NCBI RefSeq assembly: GCF_013385985.1
Contig: NZ_JACAOY010000006.1
Span: 124,001-188,000 of the forward strand
Direction: 5' to 3'
DNA length: 64,000 nucleotides
DNA from: Pseudomonas sp. B6002
GTDB lineage: Bacteria > Pseudomonadota > Gammaproteobacteria > Pseudomonadales > Pseudomonadaceae
The notes under the pieces were generated by a model. It ran no database searches. It was not told the DNA's origin and saw only the letters and a list, made by a program, of their open reading frames with translations. Each line of letters begins with the position of its first letter. The stretch's first letter is position 1. Below are positions 9,321-17,586 of this stretch, piece by piece. The position numbers were made by a program, and so were the translations under genes.

Positions 9321-10330
9321 TGGCCATGTCCGATCGTTTGCTAAAAGCCTGGTACGAAGGTCATCCGGCGCTCACGCTGCTGCGGCCGCTGGAATCCCTC
9401 TATCGCCACGTGGTGCAGCGCAAGCGTGCGCGCTTCCTGGCGGGCGAGGGGTCGATCTACCAGTCGCCGGTGCCGGTGGTGGTGGTGGGTAATATCACCG
9501 TGGGCGGCACCGGCAAGACGCCGCTGATCCTGTGGTTGATCGAACACTGCCAGCGCAGCGGTTTGCGCGTGGGTGTGGTCAGCCGGGGTTATGGCGCCAA
9601 GCCGCCGCACTTGCCGTGGCGGGTTGAGGCCAGCCACAGCGCCGAGGTGGCGGGCGACGAGCCTTTGTTGATCGTGCAGCGCAGCGGCGTGCCGCTGATG
9701 ATCGACCCCGACCGCAGCCGCGCCGTCCGTGCGCTGCTGGCCAGTGAACCCCTGGACCTGATTCTCTCCGACGATGGCCTGCAGCACTACCGCTTGGCTC
9801 GCGACCTTGAACTGGTGCTGATCGACGCCGCCCGTGGCCTGGGCAACCGCCGCTGCCTGCCGGCCGGGCCGCTGCGCGAACCGGTGGAGCGCCTGCAAAG
9901 CGTCGATGCGCTGCTCTACAACGGCGCCGGCGCCGACCGTGATGATGGTTTTGCCTTTCGCCTGGTGCCCACGGCATTGATCAATGTCAAAACCGGCGAG
10001 CGCCAGCCAGTCGATCACTTTCCGGCCGGCCAGCAGGTGCACGCGGTGGCGGGCATCGGCAACCCGCAACGTTTCTTCAATACCCTTGAAACGCTACACT
10101 GGCGGCCGATACCCCATGCGTTCGCCGACCACGCGGCGTATAGCGCCGAGGTCTTGAATTTTTCACCGTCATTGCCGCTGGTCATGACCGAAAAGGACGC
10201 GGTGAAGTGCCGCGCCTTTGCCAGGCCCGACTGGTGGTACCTTGCAGTGGATGCGCTGCCGTCGCCGGCGTTTGTCGCCTGGTTCGACACGCAGCTGATG
10301 CGCCTGCTGCCCGCCCGTCTTTTGCCTTAA
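9320..10330 (+). CDS. lpxK: Tetraacyldisaccharide 4'-kinase
   Basis: LpxK phosphorylates the 4' position of the lipid A precursor on the cytoplasmic face of the inner membrane, the sixth step of the Raetz pathway. The P-loop is [12 protein letters not shown] (residues about 57-68). Further family motifs are [15 protein letters not shown] and [12 protein letters not shown]. An N-terminal amphipathic/membrane region precedes the P-loop. At 336 residues the length is normal. The ATG at 9320 overlaps the exbD stop; an ATG two codons on is the alternative. Confidence 0.97.
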   Translation: MAMSDRLLKAWYEGHPALTLLRPLESLYRHVVQRKRARFLAGEGSIYQSPVPVVVVGNITVGGTGKTPLILWLIEHCQRSGLRVGVVSRGYGAKPPHLPWRVEASHSAEVAGDEPLLIVQRSGVPLMIDPDRSRAVRALLASEPLDLILSDDGLQHYRLARDLELVLIDAARGLGNRRCLPAGPLREPVERLQSVDALLYNGAGADRDDGFAFRLVPTALINVKTGERQPVDHFPAGQQVHAVAGIGNPQRFFNTLETLHWRPIPHAFADHAAYSAEVLNFSPSLPLVMTEKDAVKCRAFARPDWWYLAVDALPSPAFVAWFDTQLMRLLPARLLP

Positions 10331-10353
10331 ACGCTTCTTTCCAGGAAACACTC

Positions 10354-10539
10354 ATGGACACCAAACTGCTCGACATCCTCGCTTGCCCGATCTGCAAAGG
10401 CCCGCTCAAGCTCAGCGCCGATAAAACCGAGCTGATCAGCAAAGGCGCCGGCCTGGCGTACCCGATCCGTGATGGCATCCCGGTCATGCTGGAAAGCGAG
10501 GCCCGTACCCTGACCACCGATGAGCGTCTGGATAAATGA
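10354..10539 (+). CDS. Trm112/YcaR-family small protein
   Basis: This 61-residue protein of the Trm112/UPF0434 family opens [18 protein letters not shown], with a CPxCKG knuckle but no second cysteine pair. It ends after the [11 protein letters not shown] motif typical of the family. AGGAAA lies before the ATG. It always sits between lpxK and kdsB in Pseudomonas, as here, and overlaps kdsB by 4 bases. Its molecular role in bacteria is not established. Confidence 0.93.
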   Translation: MDTKLLDILACPICKGPLKLSADKTELISKGAGLAYPIRDGIPVMLESEARTLTTDERLDK

Positions 10540-11300
10540 CCACCGCCTTTACCGTTGTCATTCCGTCTCGCTTTGCCTCCACCCGTTTGCCGGGCAAGCC
10601 GCTGCAATTGATCGGCAGCAAGCCGATGATCCAGTTGGTGTGGGAACAGGCCTGCAAAAGCAGCGCTGAACGCGTGGTGGTGGCTACCGATGACCCGCGC
10701 ATCATCGAGGCCTGCAAAAGTTTTGGTGCCGAAGCCGTGCTGACCCGCGAAGACCACAATTCCGGTACCGACCGCCTGGCCGAAGTGGCCACGCAACTGG
10801 GCCTGGCGCCGGATGCGATCGTGGTCAACGTGCAAGGCGATGAGCCGTTGATTCCGCCAAGCGTGATCGACCAGGTGGCCGCCAACCTGGCTGCCCATGG
10901 CGAAGCACGCATGGCGACCCTGGCCGAACCCATCGAAGACATCGACACCCTGTTCAACCCGAACGTGGTGAAAGTGGTCAGCGACATCAACGGCCTGGCG
11001 CTGACCTTCAGCCGCTCGACGCTGCCGTGGGCACGCGATGCGTTCGCCAGGAACCGCGACGTGCTGCCCGAAGGCGTGCCGTATCGTCGCCACATCGGTA
11101 TCTACGCCTATCGCGCCGGTTTCCTGCATGACTTCGTCAGCTGGGGCCCGTGCTGGCTGGAAAACACCGAGTCTTTGGAACAACTGCGTGCCCTGTGGCA
11201 TGGCGTGCGTATCCACGTGGGCGATGCACTGGAAGCGCCGCCCGCCGGTGTCGACACCCCGGAAGACCTAGAGCGCGTCCGTCGCCTGCTGGGGGCCTGA
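10536..11300 (+). CDS. kdsB: CMP-KDO synthetase
   Basis: 3-deoxy-manno-octulosonate cytidylyltransferase activates KDO with CTP for attachment to lipid A. The N-terminus shows the nucleotidyl-transferase signature [16 protein letters not shown]. Further motifs are [18 protein letters not shown] and [12 protein letters not shown] (metal-binding Asp). [11 protein letters not shown] near 185 and the C-terminal [11 protein letters not shown] complete the family pattern. Length 254 is standard. Start and stop overlap the neighbours by 4 and 1 bases. Confidence 0.97.
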   Translation: MTTAFTVVIPSRFASTRLPGKPLQLIGSKPMIQLVWEQACKSSAERVVVATDDPRIIEACKSFGAEAVLTREDHNSGTDRLAEVATQLGLAPDAIVVNVQGDEPLIPPSVIDQVAANLAAHGEARMATLAEPIEDIDTLFNPNVVKVVSDINGLALTFSRSTLPWARDAFARNRDVLPEGVPYRRHIGIYAYRAGFLHDFVSWGPCWLENTESLEQLRALWHGVRIHVGDALEAPPAGVDTPEDLERVRRLLGA

Positions 11301-11764
11301 TGGAAGTTTTGTTTGTCTGCCTGGGCAATATCTGCCGCTCCCCGACAGCCGAAGGCGTGCTGCGCCACAAATTGCGCGAGGCGGGTTTGGCAGGGCAGGT
11401 CGACGTGGCGTCGGCTGGCACCGGTGACTGGCACGTCGGCAACCCACCGGACCAGCGCAGCCAGCGTGCGGCGCTGGTGCGCGGTTATGACTTGTCGGCC
11501 CAGCGCGCGCAGCAGGTATCCCGCGCGGACTTTGCGCGGTATGACTTGATCCTGGCGATGGACAACAGCAACCTGCGCAACCTCAAGGCATTGCAGCCGG
11601 GGCAGGGCAAGGCCGAGCTGGATCTGTTCCTGCGTCGCTATGAAGGTGAAGTGGATGAAGTGCCAGACCCTTACTACGAAGGTGAGCAAGGGTTTGAGCG
11701 GGTCCTGGACTTGATCGAACAGGCCTGTGATTCATTGGTCATCGAATTGAAGGGGCGGTTATGA
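11300..11764 (+). CDS. Low-molecular-weight protein tyrosine phosphatase
   Basis: This 154-residue enzyme has the signature loop VCLGNICRSP at residues 6-15: nucleophile Cys7, Arg13, Ser14. The general-acid motif DPYYEG is near 122. It overlaps kdsB by 1 base and murB by 4. The gene is regularly embedded in this cluster in Pseudomonas; its physiological substrate is not evident from sequence. Confidence 0.93.
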   Translation: MEVLFVCLGNICRSPTAEGVLRHKLREAGLAGQVDVASAGTGDWHVGNPPDQRSQRAALVRGYDLSAQRAQQVSRADFARYDLILAMDNSNLRNLKALQPGQGKAELDLFLRRYEGEVDEVPDPYYEGEQGFERVLDLIEQACDSLVIELKGRL

Positions 11765-12780
11765 CCTTGCAGGTGCGGGCGCAGGTGTCGCTCAAACCGT
11801 TCAACAGCTTTGGCATCGATGTGCGTGCGCAATTGTTCGCCGAAGCCCGCAGCGACGCCGACGTGCGTGAAGCCCTGGCCTACGCGGCTGCACAAGCGCT
11901 GCCCTTGCTGGTGATCGGTGGCGGCAGCAACCTGCTGCTGACCCAGGATATCCCGGCGTTGGTGCTGCGCATGGCCAGCGAGGGAATCCGCGTGCTGCAC
12001 GACGACGGTATCCATGCGGTCGTCGAGGCAGAAGCGGGCGAGGCTTGGCATCCGTTTGTGCTGTGGACCCTGGAACATGGTTTTTGCGGCCTGGAAAACC
12101 TCAGCCTGATTCCCGGCACTGTGGGCGCTGCACCGATGCAGAACATTGGCGCCTACGGTGTGGAGATCAAGGACGTATTCGCCGGGCTGACCGCACTGGA
12201 TCGCCAGACGGGTGAGCTGCGCGACTTCAGTCTGCAAGAGTGCAGGTTTGCCTATCGCGACAGCCTGTTCAAGCATGAGGTCGGGCGCTGGTTGATCCTG
12301 CGGGTGCGTTTTGCGCTGAGTCGCGCCAGCCACCTCAAGCTTGACTACGGCCCGGTGCAGCAGCGCCTGGCGGGGCAGGGGATCACCGACGCGACGCCGA
12401 GTGATGTCAGCCGTGCCATCTGCAGCATCCGCCGGGAAAAACTGCCGGACCCGGCCGAGCTGGGCAATGCGGGGAGCTTCTTCAAGAACCCGCTGGTGTC
12501 CCAGGTGCTGGCTGCCGAGCTGCAAGGCCTGTATCCCGACCTGGTGGCGTACCCACAGGCGGATGGGCAGATGAAGCTTGCGGCCGGCTGGCTGATCGAC
12601 AAGGCCGGCTGGAAGGGCTTTCGCGAGGGTGATGCCGGCGTGCATAAGATGCAGGCGCTGGTGCTGGTCAACTACGGCACGGCCACCGGGCATGACATTG
12701 CCAACCTGGCCCAGCGTATCCAGCGGGATATCGCTGAGCGCTTCAAGGTCGAGCTGGAAATGGAGCCTAACCAGTACTGA
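11761..12780 (+). CDS. murB: UDP-N-acetylenolpyruvoylglucosamine reductase
   Basis: MurB is the FAD enzyme that reduces the enolpyruvyl intermediate to UDP-MurNAc in peptidoglycan synthesis. FAD-binding motifs are NSFGIDV, VIGGGSNLLL and LSLIPGTVGAAPMQNIGAYGVE. The catalytic Ser lies in NAGSFFKNP near residue 239, and the C-terminus has VNYGTATGHDIANLA. Length 339 matches the long (type I) form. It is the last gene of the operon, followed at once by a strong terminator. In P. aeruginosa rne follows this cluster; it does not here. Confidence 0.97.
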   Translation: MTLQVRAQVSLKPFNSFGIDVRAQLFAEARSDADVREALAYAAAQALPLLVIGGGSNLLLTQDIPALVLRMASEGIRVLHDDGIHAVVEAEAGEAWHPFVLWTLEHGFCGLENLSLIPGTVGAAPMQNIGAYGVEIKDVFAGLTALDRQTGELRDFSLQECRFAYRDSLFKHEVGRWLILRVRFALSRASHLKLDYGPVQQRLAGQGITDATPSDVSRAICSIRREKLPDPAELGNAGSFFKNPLVSQVLAAELQGLYPDLVAYPQADGQMKLAAGWLIDKAGWKGFREGDAGVHKMQALVLVNYGTATGHDIANLAQRIQRDIAERFKVELEMEPNQY

Positions 12781-12792
12781 CCGTTCGGCCAC

Positions 12793-12829
12793 AAAAAAGC
12801 CCCGCATCTCTCGATGCGGGGCTTTTTTT
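12793..12829 (+). terminator. Rho-independent terminator after murB
   Basis: A GC-rich stem (AGCCCCGCAT paired with ATGCGGGGCT around a short CTCTCG loop) is followed by seven T and preceded by six A. It can therefore stop transcription from both sides: murB from the left and the convergent yccA gene from the right. Confidence 0.93.
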
Positions 12830-12842
12830 ATGTCGCTAGCAA

Positions 12843-13514
12843 TCAGTCATCACGGCCCATGATGCCGAAGATCTGCAACAGGCTGATGAACAGGTTGTAG
12901 ATCGATACATACAGGCTGATGGTCGCCATGATGTAGTTACGTTCACCGCCGTGGATGATGGCGCTGGTCTGGAACAGGATGCACACGGAGGAGAACAGCA
13001 CGAAACCGGCGCTGATCGCCAACTGCAGGCCGCTGATCTGGAAGAACATGCTGGCTACGACGGCCGCCAGCAACACGAAGAAACCCGCAGTGATGAAGCC
13101 ACCCAGGAAGCTCATGTCCTTGCGGCTGATCAGCACGTAGGCCGACAGACCACCAAACACCAGAGCGGTCATGGCGAACGCCGAGCTGACCACTTCCGCG
13201 CCGCCGGCCATGCCGAGGTAGCGGTTGAGGATCGGGCCGAGGATGAAGCCCATGAAACCGGTCAGGGCAAACGCCGACACCAGGCCCCAGGCCGAGTCAC
13301 GCAGCTTGTTGGTCAGGAAGAACAGACCATAGAAGCCGATCAACACGACAAAGATATTCGGGTAGCCAACGCGCATCTGCTGCGCCACATACGCCATCAC
13401 GCCGCTGAATGCGAGGGTAAGGGCGAGCAAGCCGTACGTATTGCGCAACACGCGGCTGACTTCAAGCTGCTCAGCCTGCGCGTTACCATTCACTGCGTAA
13501 TTCTGTTCGCGCAT
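12843..13514 (-). CDS. yccA: YccA/Bax inhibitor-1 family membrane protein
   Basis: This 223-residue inner-membrane protein has seven helices and the BI-1/YccA pattern: RNTYGLLALTLAFSGVMAY at the first helix, then IFVVLIGFYGLFFL, and a C-terminal SLYVSIYNLFISLLQIFGI with a final acidic tail. In E. coli YccA modulates the FtsH protease. The start at 13514 (MREQNYAVNG) has AGGAGTG upstream. It converges on murB. Confidence 0.9.
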   Translation of the reverse strand: MREQNYAVNGNAQAEQLEVSRVLRNTYGLLALTLAFSGVMAYVAQQMRVGYPNIFVVLIGFYGLFFLTNKLRDSAWGLVSAFALTGFMGFILGPILNRYLGMAGGAEVVSSAFAMTALVFGGLSAYVLISRKDMSFLGGFITAGFFVLLAAVVASMFFQISGLQLAISAGFVLFSSVCILFQTSAIIHGGERNYIMATISLYVSIYNLFISLLQIFGIMGRDD

Positions 13515-13591
13515 GGCGACACTCCTTCAGTTTTGAAACGTTCAGTCGCAAAGATCATAACAGACGCTCTGTAACAAGCTATGGCGAGAGT

Positions 13592-13619
13592 TTGACAGTG
13601 TGTTTCATTCGGGTATTAT
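13592..13619 (+). promoter_or_regulatory. Sigma-70 promoter for tRNA-Ser
   Basis: TTGACA and TATTAT are separated by 16 bases and lie about 48 bases before the mature tRNA 5' end. A G/C-rich discriminator (GGCGCCCGC) follows, as is common for stringently controlled stable-RNA promoters. Confidence 0.75.
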
Positions 13620-13666
13620 GGCGCCCGCTGAGACGGGATAGGCTACTATAATCCTGTGATGCACAA

Positions 13667-13757
13667 GGGAAATTGGCAGAGTGGTTGAATGCACCGGTCT
13701 TGAAAACCGGCGGACGTTAATAGCGTCTCCAGGGTTCGAATCCCTGGTTTCCCGCCA
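13667..13757 (+). tRNA. serT: tRNA-Ser (anticodon TGA)
   Basis: The 91-nt gene folds as a class II tRNA. Acceptor stem GGGAAAT pairs with GTTTCCC, the anticodon stem CCGGT/ACCGG encloses loop CTTGAAA with anticodon TGA, a long variable arm (GGACG/CGTCT) is present, the T-arm loop is TTCGAAT, and CCA is encoded. It reads UCA-type serine codons. Its 3' 60 bases serve as the phage attachment core, and the copy carrying the promoter remains a complete gene after integration. Confidence 0.95.
13695..13754. other. attL core, 60-bp direct repeat
   Basis: Covers the tRNA anticodon arm, variable arm and T arm up to the discriminator base. It is identical to 55124-55183. The base before it (C here, G at the right copy) and the base after it (C versus A) differ, which fixes both ends of the identity. 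Confidence 0.95.
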
Positions 13758-13768
13758 AATTAAACGAT

Positions 13769-13795
13769 AAGGCCTCGATTAGTCGGGGCTTTTTC
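13769..13795 (+). terminator. Terminator after tRNA-Ser, phage-supplied
   Basis: The stem AAGGCCTCGA/TCGGGGCTTT (with G-U pairs) closes on a TTAG loop, followed by a T run. It lies just outside the attL core on the prophage side, so it replaces the original tRNA terminator now found at 55196-55221. Confidence 0.75.
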
Positions 13796-13836
13796 GTATC
13801 TGGGGTTTGAGAAGGTTTCTGCTGCTTTTGGCAGGG

Positions 13837-13871
13837 GTTCCGAAACTTTCGGGTAGGAGTTCCGAAACTTT
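13837..13871. repeat. Two 13-bp direct repeats next to attL
   Basis: GTTCCGAAACTTT occurs exactly at 13837-13849 and 13859-13871, a 22-bp period or two helical turns, between the tRNA and the integrase stop codon. Arm-type integrase binding sites have this look and position; that role is inferred. Confidence 0.6.
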
Positions 13872-13873
13872 GT

Positions 13874-14923
13874 CTATTTGGAGGGTTTCGCGGTTGCCCC
13901 AATCCTCCTGTAAACCCTCTTTGTGATCTCCTGTTTGCTGTGTCCCAGCAGCAGGCTTGCATCGCCGATATCGATGATTTCCGAGGCGGCCTTCGGCCGG
14001 ATGTCGCGGAACTGAAACCCTCCAATTTTGGCCGCTAGCAGCGGGTCGCCTTGTTCGATGGCGTTCTGCTGAGCTTTTTCACGCGCCTTGTCCCAGCGCA
14101 AGCGCAACATCCCCTTCGTCATCCGCTTTCCATGCTTGTTGATCAACAGGTATTTGGACGGGTGCCCGGCATTTCTTTCGCCAATTTCCCTGACTAGCCT
14201 CCCCAAGCTGTTCTCCCCTGCATCCGTACGCATCAGGATTCTGAGCTTCTGCCCGGTCTTGCCCTGCGTTACCAGGAAGTAATCACCTTCGGTATCGTCG
14301 CTGCGCATGATCAACACGTCAGCAGGCCGCTGCCCGGTCAAATAGCCCAGGTCCATGGCTTCCTTCAGTTCTTGTTCGGCAACGGCGTAGACGGCATTCC
14401 AGACAGCCGCATTGGCGTAATAGTCGCGCGGCGCCTCCTTGTTCTTCCTTATGCCCTGGCATGGGTTCTCCCGCTCGGTCAGGCCCCATTCCCTGGCCAT
14501 GTTGAAAACGTGGGAGAGAAGGGCGATCTCACGGTTGGCACGAACCTTTGCTGAGCGGGCATCACGGTAGCCGGCAATGTTGAAAGGCGTAATTGAATCG
14601 ATGGGTGCCTCATCAAAGGTTGGACGAAGCTGTTTCAGTTCGGACATGTTGTCCTTCTGTGTCCGCTCCCCCTTTTTTGGGATGACGTCACGCACATACC
14701 GGTCGAAGATCCCCTTCATCAATGTCAGGTCCGCCGGTTTGTCTTTGGCCTCCAGTTCTGCCCATTTCAATCGAGCTTTGCTCAGGTCCGTACCCAGCGG
14801 GATCTCTTTACCGGCAGAGTCCCGATAGTAGTAGCCGATCCAGACCTTCCCGTTTTTCCTTGGGCGCTTGCGCCGCACCATTCCAGGCGGCAAGTCCCTA
14901 TTTTCCGTGTTCCGGGGGCGCAT
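13874..14923 (-). CDS. int: Prophage integrase, tyrosine recombinase
   Basis: This 349-residue tyrosine recombinase is placed to act on the adjacent tRNA attachment site. It has an N-terminal arm-binding domain with a basic patch (MVRRKRPRKNGKVWIGYYYRD) and a core-binding SAM-like domain (about 65-160). The catalytic domain has Arg199 (TGQRPADVL), Lys222 (QGKTGQKLRI), Arg309, His328 (LLGHS) and Tyr338 (RVYRR). Where most relatives have HxxR this one has RDIR, so Arg306 replaces the first His; as I recall, related Pseudomonas phage integrases often do this. It reads towards attL and follows the DUF4224 gene by one base. Confidence 0.95.
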   Translation of the reverse strand: MRPRNTENRDLPPGMVRRKRPRKNGKVWIGYYYRDSAGKEIPLGTDLSKARLKWAELEAKDKPADLTLMKGIFDRYVRDVIPKKGERTQKDNMSELKQLRPTFDEAPIDSITPFNIAGYRDARSAKVRANREIALLSHVFNMAREWGLTERENPCQGIRKNKEAPRDYYANAAVWNAVYAVAEQELKEAMDLGYLTGQRPADVLIMRSDDTEGDYFLVTQGKTGQKLRILMRTDAGENSLGRLVREIGERNAGHPSKYLLINKHGKRMTKGMLRLRWDKAREKAQQNAIEQGDPLLAAKIGGFQFRDIRPKAASEIIDIGDASLLLGHSKQEITKRVYRRIGATAKPSK

Positions 14924-14924
14924 A

Positions 14925-15170
14925 TCAGTTCACTCTGGAGAAGTCGGGCGTCCAAGCCGGACGGGCCGGCGGCGGCGGGTTTGGATCTGCGATCGCGGCA
15001 TTGACCATGCCGAGCTTCATGCGGGCGAACATCCGGCCCACCAGCGGCCGGCCGCCACGGCTCTCGATGTATACCCAGTTTCTGTCTTTCAACCATTTGC
15101 GCTGATGAGCGCGCTGCTTGTAGCCGGTAATCTCGGCGAGCTCTTCGTCCGAGAGGATCTCTGTGTGCAT
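14925..15170 (-). CDS. DUF4224 protein, probable recombination directionality factor
   Basis: This 81-residue protein opens MHTEILSDEELAEITGYKQRAHQRKWL, the DUF4224 signature, which resembles a small winged-helix/excisionase fold. In Pseudomonas prophages it sits directly upstream of the integrase in the same operon, as here. An excisionase role is therefore likely by context, not proven. GGGAGG lies 6 bases before the ATG. Confidence 0.75.
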   Translation of the reverse strand: MHTEILSDEELAEITGYKQRAHQRKWLKDRNWVYIESRGGRPLVGRMFARMKLGMVNAAIADPNPPPPARPAWTPDFSRVN

Positions 15171-15291
15171 AACTACCTCCCGCCGTCCGTACTGTGCGGC
15201 GCTTTTTTGATGATCTGCATTTGGTGTCCTTGCCGCACGGGGCAGCAGAAGTTCGCCCGCCGCTCAGCGGCAGGCATGTTGGGGATTGGGG

Positions 15292-15471
15292 TTAGGGGTA
15301 GTTCTTGCTGATGCGCTGTGCGATATCTTCGAGTTCCCCGGCTATTTCAAACATTTGGTTGTTGTCGCGACCGGAAACAACGGGGGATCGGTGCACGTTT
15401 CGGCCGCTCAAGATTTTGGCGGCCATCAGGATCAGCCAGGCCTCTACCTTGCGGCGGAAGAAACGCTTCAT
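15292..15471 (-). CDS. Hypothetical small phage protein, 59 aa
   Basis: MKRFFRRKVEAWLILMAAKILSGRNV... is a basic N-terminal amphipathic segment followed by an acidic tail (EIAGELEDIAQRISKNYP). I do not recognise the family. It is the last member of a leftward chain of genes that overlap by 4 bases each (16368 to 15292), which supports its being translated. It overlaps the 18-codon gene before it through ATGA. Confidence 0.6.
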   Translation of the reverse strand: MKRFFRRKVEAWLILMAAKILSGRNVHRSPVVSGRDNNQMFEIAGELEDIAQRISKNYP

Positions 15472-15524
15472 GGCCTGGGCCCCTCGTAGATAAACACGAA
15501 GGCGAACCAGAGGGTGGCGATCAT
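15468..15524 (-). CDS. Putative 18-residue membrane microprotein
   Basis: The reading frame MIATLWFAFVFIYEGPRP is too short for routine gene finding. Its ATG overlaps the stop of the upstream gene (ATGA) and its own stop overlaps the ATG of the next gene (ATGA), so it is linked to both neighbours by stop-start coupling. The first 13 residues form a hydrophobic helix. Function unknown; it could also be a pure coupling spacer. Confidence 0.4.
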   Translation of the reverse strand: MIATLWFAFVFIYEGPRP

Positions 15525-15787
15525 GGCTTGGCCTCCGCTCGAGATTTTTGCAGCTGCTGGATTCGGTAGTCTTCGGCGGTGCGCGAGCAGCTGCCGCCCT
15601 GGCAGCCGTGCTCATGACAATCTGTCTTGTTGCAGATGGCGCGCATGCCGGTTCCGCCGCAGGAACTGCAGCTGTCGCCGGTATGAGTCGGACACCGATA
15701 CACTTCGCCCGGCGCACCAAATTTCTGCTTGCGAATAGGCAGCATGCCGGTCTCGGCGTCTGGTGCGTGTTGCGGGGTGGCGATCAT
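15521..15787 (-). CDS. Cysteine-rich zinc-ribbon-like phage protein
   Basis: This 88-residue protein has two CxxC-type clusters: CPTHTGDSCSSCGGTG (DnaJ-like CxxCxG end), then CNKTDCHEHGCQGGSC. Zinc binding is likely. It overlaps the 194-residue gene upstream by 4 bases. No functional family is recognised. The same operon continues to 15292. Confidence 0.65.
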   Translation of the reverse strand: MIATPQHAPDAETGMLPIRKQKFGAPGEVYRCPTHTGDSCSSCGGTGMRAICNKTDCHEHGCQGGSCSRTAEDYRIQQLQKSRAEAKP

Positions 15788-16368
15788 GGCGTCACCCGTT
15801 CAGCCACGACTTCATCAATGAGAGATTGCGGGAGCCGTGCGGCGAACTTGCCCTCCGTCCACGAAAGGGGCTCGGACTGGCGGATCATTTCGTTCAGCAG
15901 CTCGAATGCAGCGACAAGTTGCTGGTCACGGATCTCGCCGTCCTCTGGTAGATCGTCACTGAATACGTCCGACGGATCGATCTCGCGGGGCATGTTTGGC
16001 TCGCAGATGCAGAGCTGTAGGTCGGCCAGGTCGATATCGCTGTCGACGAGGAAGTCACGCAGGCTGTCTTCGTCAAAGAAATACTGGTCACCATCGAATA
16101 TAACCAACGGTTCGCCGGACCAATCCTTGACGGGCATCGCTGCGAACTTCGCTTGGAGGCTTTCCTGGTGACACTGCTGGCAGTAGCTCCGAATCTCGTG
16201 GATCGGATGATCCGGATTCTTCTCGCATTGGCGATGGGTGGCGCCACACCAGCGCGCCATATGCTCATCTTTGCCCCAGAAGCGGCCATCAGCGCCTACC
16301 CAGCCTGTGACGGTTTGGATGCTGGCAGCTTGTGGGGATTCGTACATCACGACTTTTTCTTCAGGCAT
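15784..16368 (-). CDS. Hypothetical phage protein, 194 aa
   Basis: An acidic soluble protein (MPEEKVVMYESPQAASIQTVTGWVG...). The N-terminal third has C, H and CxxC residues (RWCGATHRQCEKNPDHPIHEIRSYCQQCH) that could bind a metal; the rest is Asp/Glu rich. AAGGA precedes the ATG. It heads the leftward overlapping operon 16368-15292. I do not recognise the family. The 285 bases upstream hold only a short TGACATGTCA palindrome at 16461-16470. Confidence 0.65.
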   Translation of the reverse strand: MPEEKVVMYESPQAASIQTVTGWVGADGRFWGKDEHMARWCGATHRQCEKNPDHPIHEIRSYCQQCHQESLQAKFAAMPVKDWSGEPLVIFDGDQYFFDEDSLRDFLVDSDIDLADLQLCICEPNMPREIDPSDVFSDDLPEDGEIRDQQLVAAFELLNEMIRQSEPLSWTEGKFAARLPQSLIDEVVAERVTP

Positions 16369-16653
16369 GACTTCGTCCTTGCCGCTATAGCGGCTGACTT
16401 TGAAGGGGGGAGAGGTTTATTTAAAATCGGCCTAGACGAGACCGTGGGATGTGCTAGAAATGACATGTCACGCATGCATTTCAGATATTCGTTGTTGGGG
16501 TGCTGCGCGGCAGACGCTCTATTACTCCGTTGGAGCGGGCTCTTCTGCTGTGGGCATTGATCGGTAGGCTGTCGCATTTAGCCGCGAGTTAAACAACTCC
16601 CTTCCTCTGGGCTACTAACTCAACGCCTTGGCCTGCCGGTCACCTCTTCTGAT

Positions 16654-16968
16654 TCAGCCCGCAGCCTCCCTCGTTACCAAGTCATCTGCATTCACAACCG
16701 TCATGCCGAGGCGTTCGGCGATCAGGACTTCCAGACGGGCACCCTTTGAATGCTCCCAGCCGGGCAGGGTGGCCACGGTGTTGCACTCCATCAGGGCCAC
16801 GATGTCGCGGCGCATGCAGTCGTTCCAGGTGCCGCCATCGGGGTTGATCTCGGCGGGGTTGGTGACGGTGTGGCCGTCGGCGCGCAGGTTGGTGGTCATG
16901 GCGTGGAAGGCGGCGAAGTTGAGGTCGGGCAGGCCGGTCATGGGGCCGCTCAGGTAAATCCGTTTCAC
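16654..16968 (-). CDS. DUF4406 domain protein, nucleoside-deoxyribosyltransferase-like
   Basis: This 104-residue protein starts MKRIYLSGPMTGLPDLNFAAF and continues to NPAEINPDGGTWNDCMRRDIVALMECNTVATLPGWEHSKGARLE. That is the DUF4406/NDT-like Rossmann pattern, related to 2'-deoxyribosyltransferases that act on nucleosides or nucleotides. I chose the GTG at 16968 because AAGGACTCC lies 4-12 bases upstream and the family starts there; the open frame runs further upstream without homology. Its role in phage biology is not established, though nucleotide-pool editing is plausible. Confidence 0.8.
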   Translation of the reverse strand: MKRIYLSGPMTGLPDLNFAAFHAMTTNLRADGHTVTNPAEINPDGGTWNDCMRRDIVALMECNTVATLPGWEHSKGARLEVLIAERLGMTVVNADDLVTREAAG

Positions 16969-17055
16969 GGGGAGTCCTTGCCGGGCCATGCCCGGGCGGT
17001 GGCGGTAAAGGGGGGGACTGATGATATGATCGCTCAATGGATTGGGAGTCGATCG

Positions 17056-17586
17056 ATGGGATACAAAGCAGCATTTTACGGTGCGGTAGGGCTTTTGATT
17101 GTCGCGGTAGCTGTTGCCTGGAATTTAGAAGTTTGGAGTAGCAAGCCGTTTTGGGATGAGGCGAATAAGTACGGACTGTTTTTTACGATTTTTGGTACTT
17201 TGTTTACAGTGGTGACTTTTTTTTACGTCGGAATGTTTGGTGAAAAACTAAAGCGGCGACATAGAATTCCAGAAACTCATAAAGACTTGCAGCAACTCCT
17301 GCTTGAAATTCGGCAATCTCTGAAGGACTGGAAGGGACGCGAGAATGACATCATTGACTTGCTATATCAGGTGCAAGGCCATTTAGAAAATGTAAGCCAG
17401 AAACTAGATGGAGTCGAAAAAAGCTCGGCCAAACAGTTGGTTTCGTCCATTGCCAGGGAAGGTGTTTTTTATATTGGTAGGCGAAAATTGACTGAAGAGG
17501 TTAGTTGGGATATCCAGCGAAAGCTTCAGAGGTTTGTCACTCAGCTTGGCGCTAAACATCAGGATAACGAGGTGGAAAGACTATGA
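17056..17586 (+). CDS. Two-helix membrane protein with coiled coil, AT-rich cargo
   Basis: This 176-residue protein has a first helix AAFYGAVGLLIVAVAVAWNLEV, a second helix YGLFFTIFGTLFTVVTFFYVGMF, then a soluble part with a likely coiled coil (DLQQLLLEIRQSLKDWKGRENDIIDLLYQVQGHLENVSQKLDGVEKS) and a basic C-terminus. GGGAG lies 7 bases before the chosen ATG; the open frame extends upstream only as antisense of the DUF4406 gene. Base composition is clearly more AT-rich than the phage genes around it. It overlaps the next gene by ATGA. No family is recognised; the layout resembles membrane partners in phage-borne exclusion or defence pairs, which is inference only. Confidence 0.7.
   Translation: MGYKAAFYGAVGLLIVAVAVAWNLEVWSSKPFWDEANKYGLFFTIFGTLFTVVTFFYVGMFGEKLKRRHRIPETHKDLQQLLLEIRQSLKDWKGRENDIIDLLYQVQGHLENVSQKLDGVEKSSAKQLVSSIAREGVFYIGRRKLTEEVSWDIQRKLQRFVTQLGAKHQDNEVERL

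Noticed and set aside
15173-15277. 34-codon minus-strand frame before the DUF4224 gene
   Set aside because: No ribosome site for the full frame, and no other support; could be a short leader but the evidence is too thin.
16347-16577. 76-codon minus-strand frame upstream of the 194-residue gene
   Set aside because: No ribosome site and no recognisable sequence; the region more likely holds the operon promoter.
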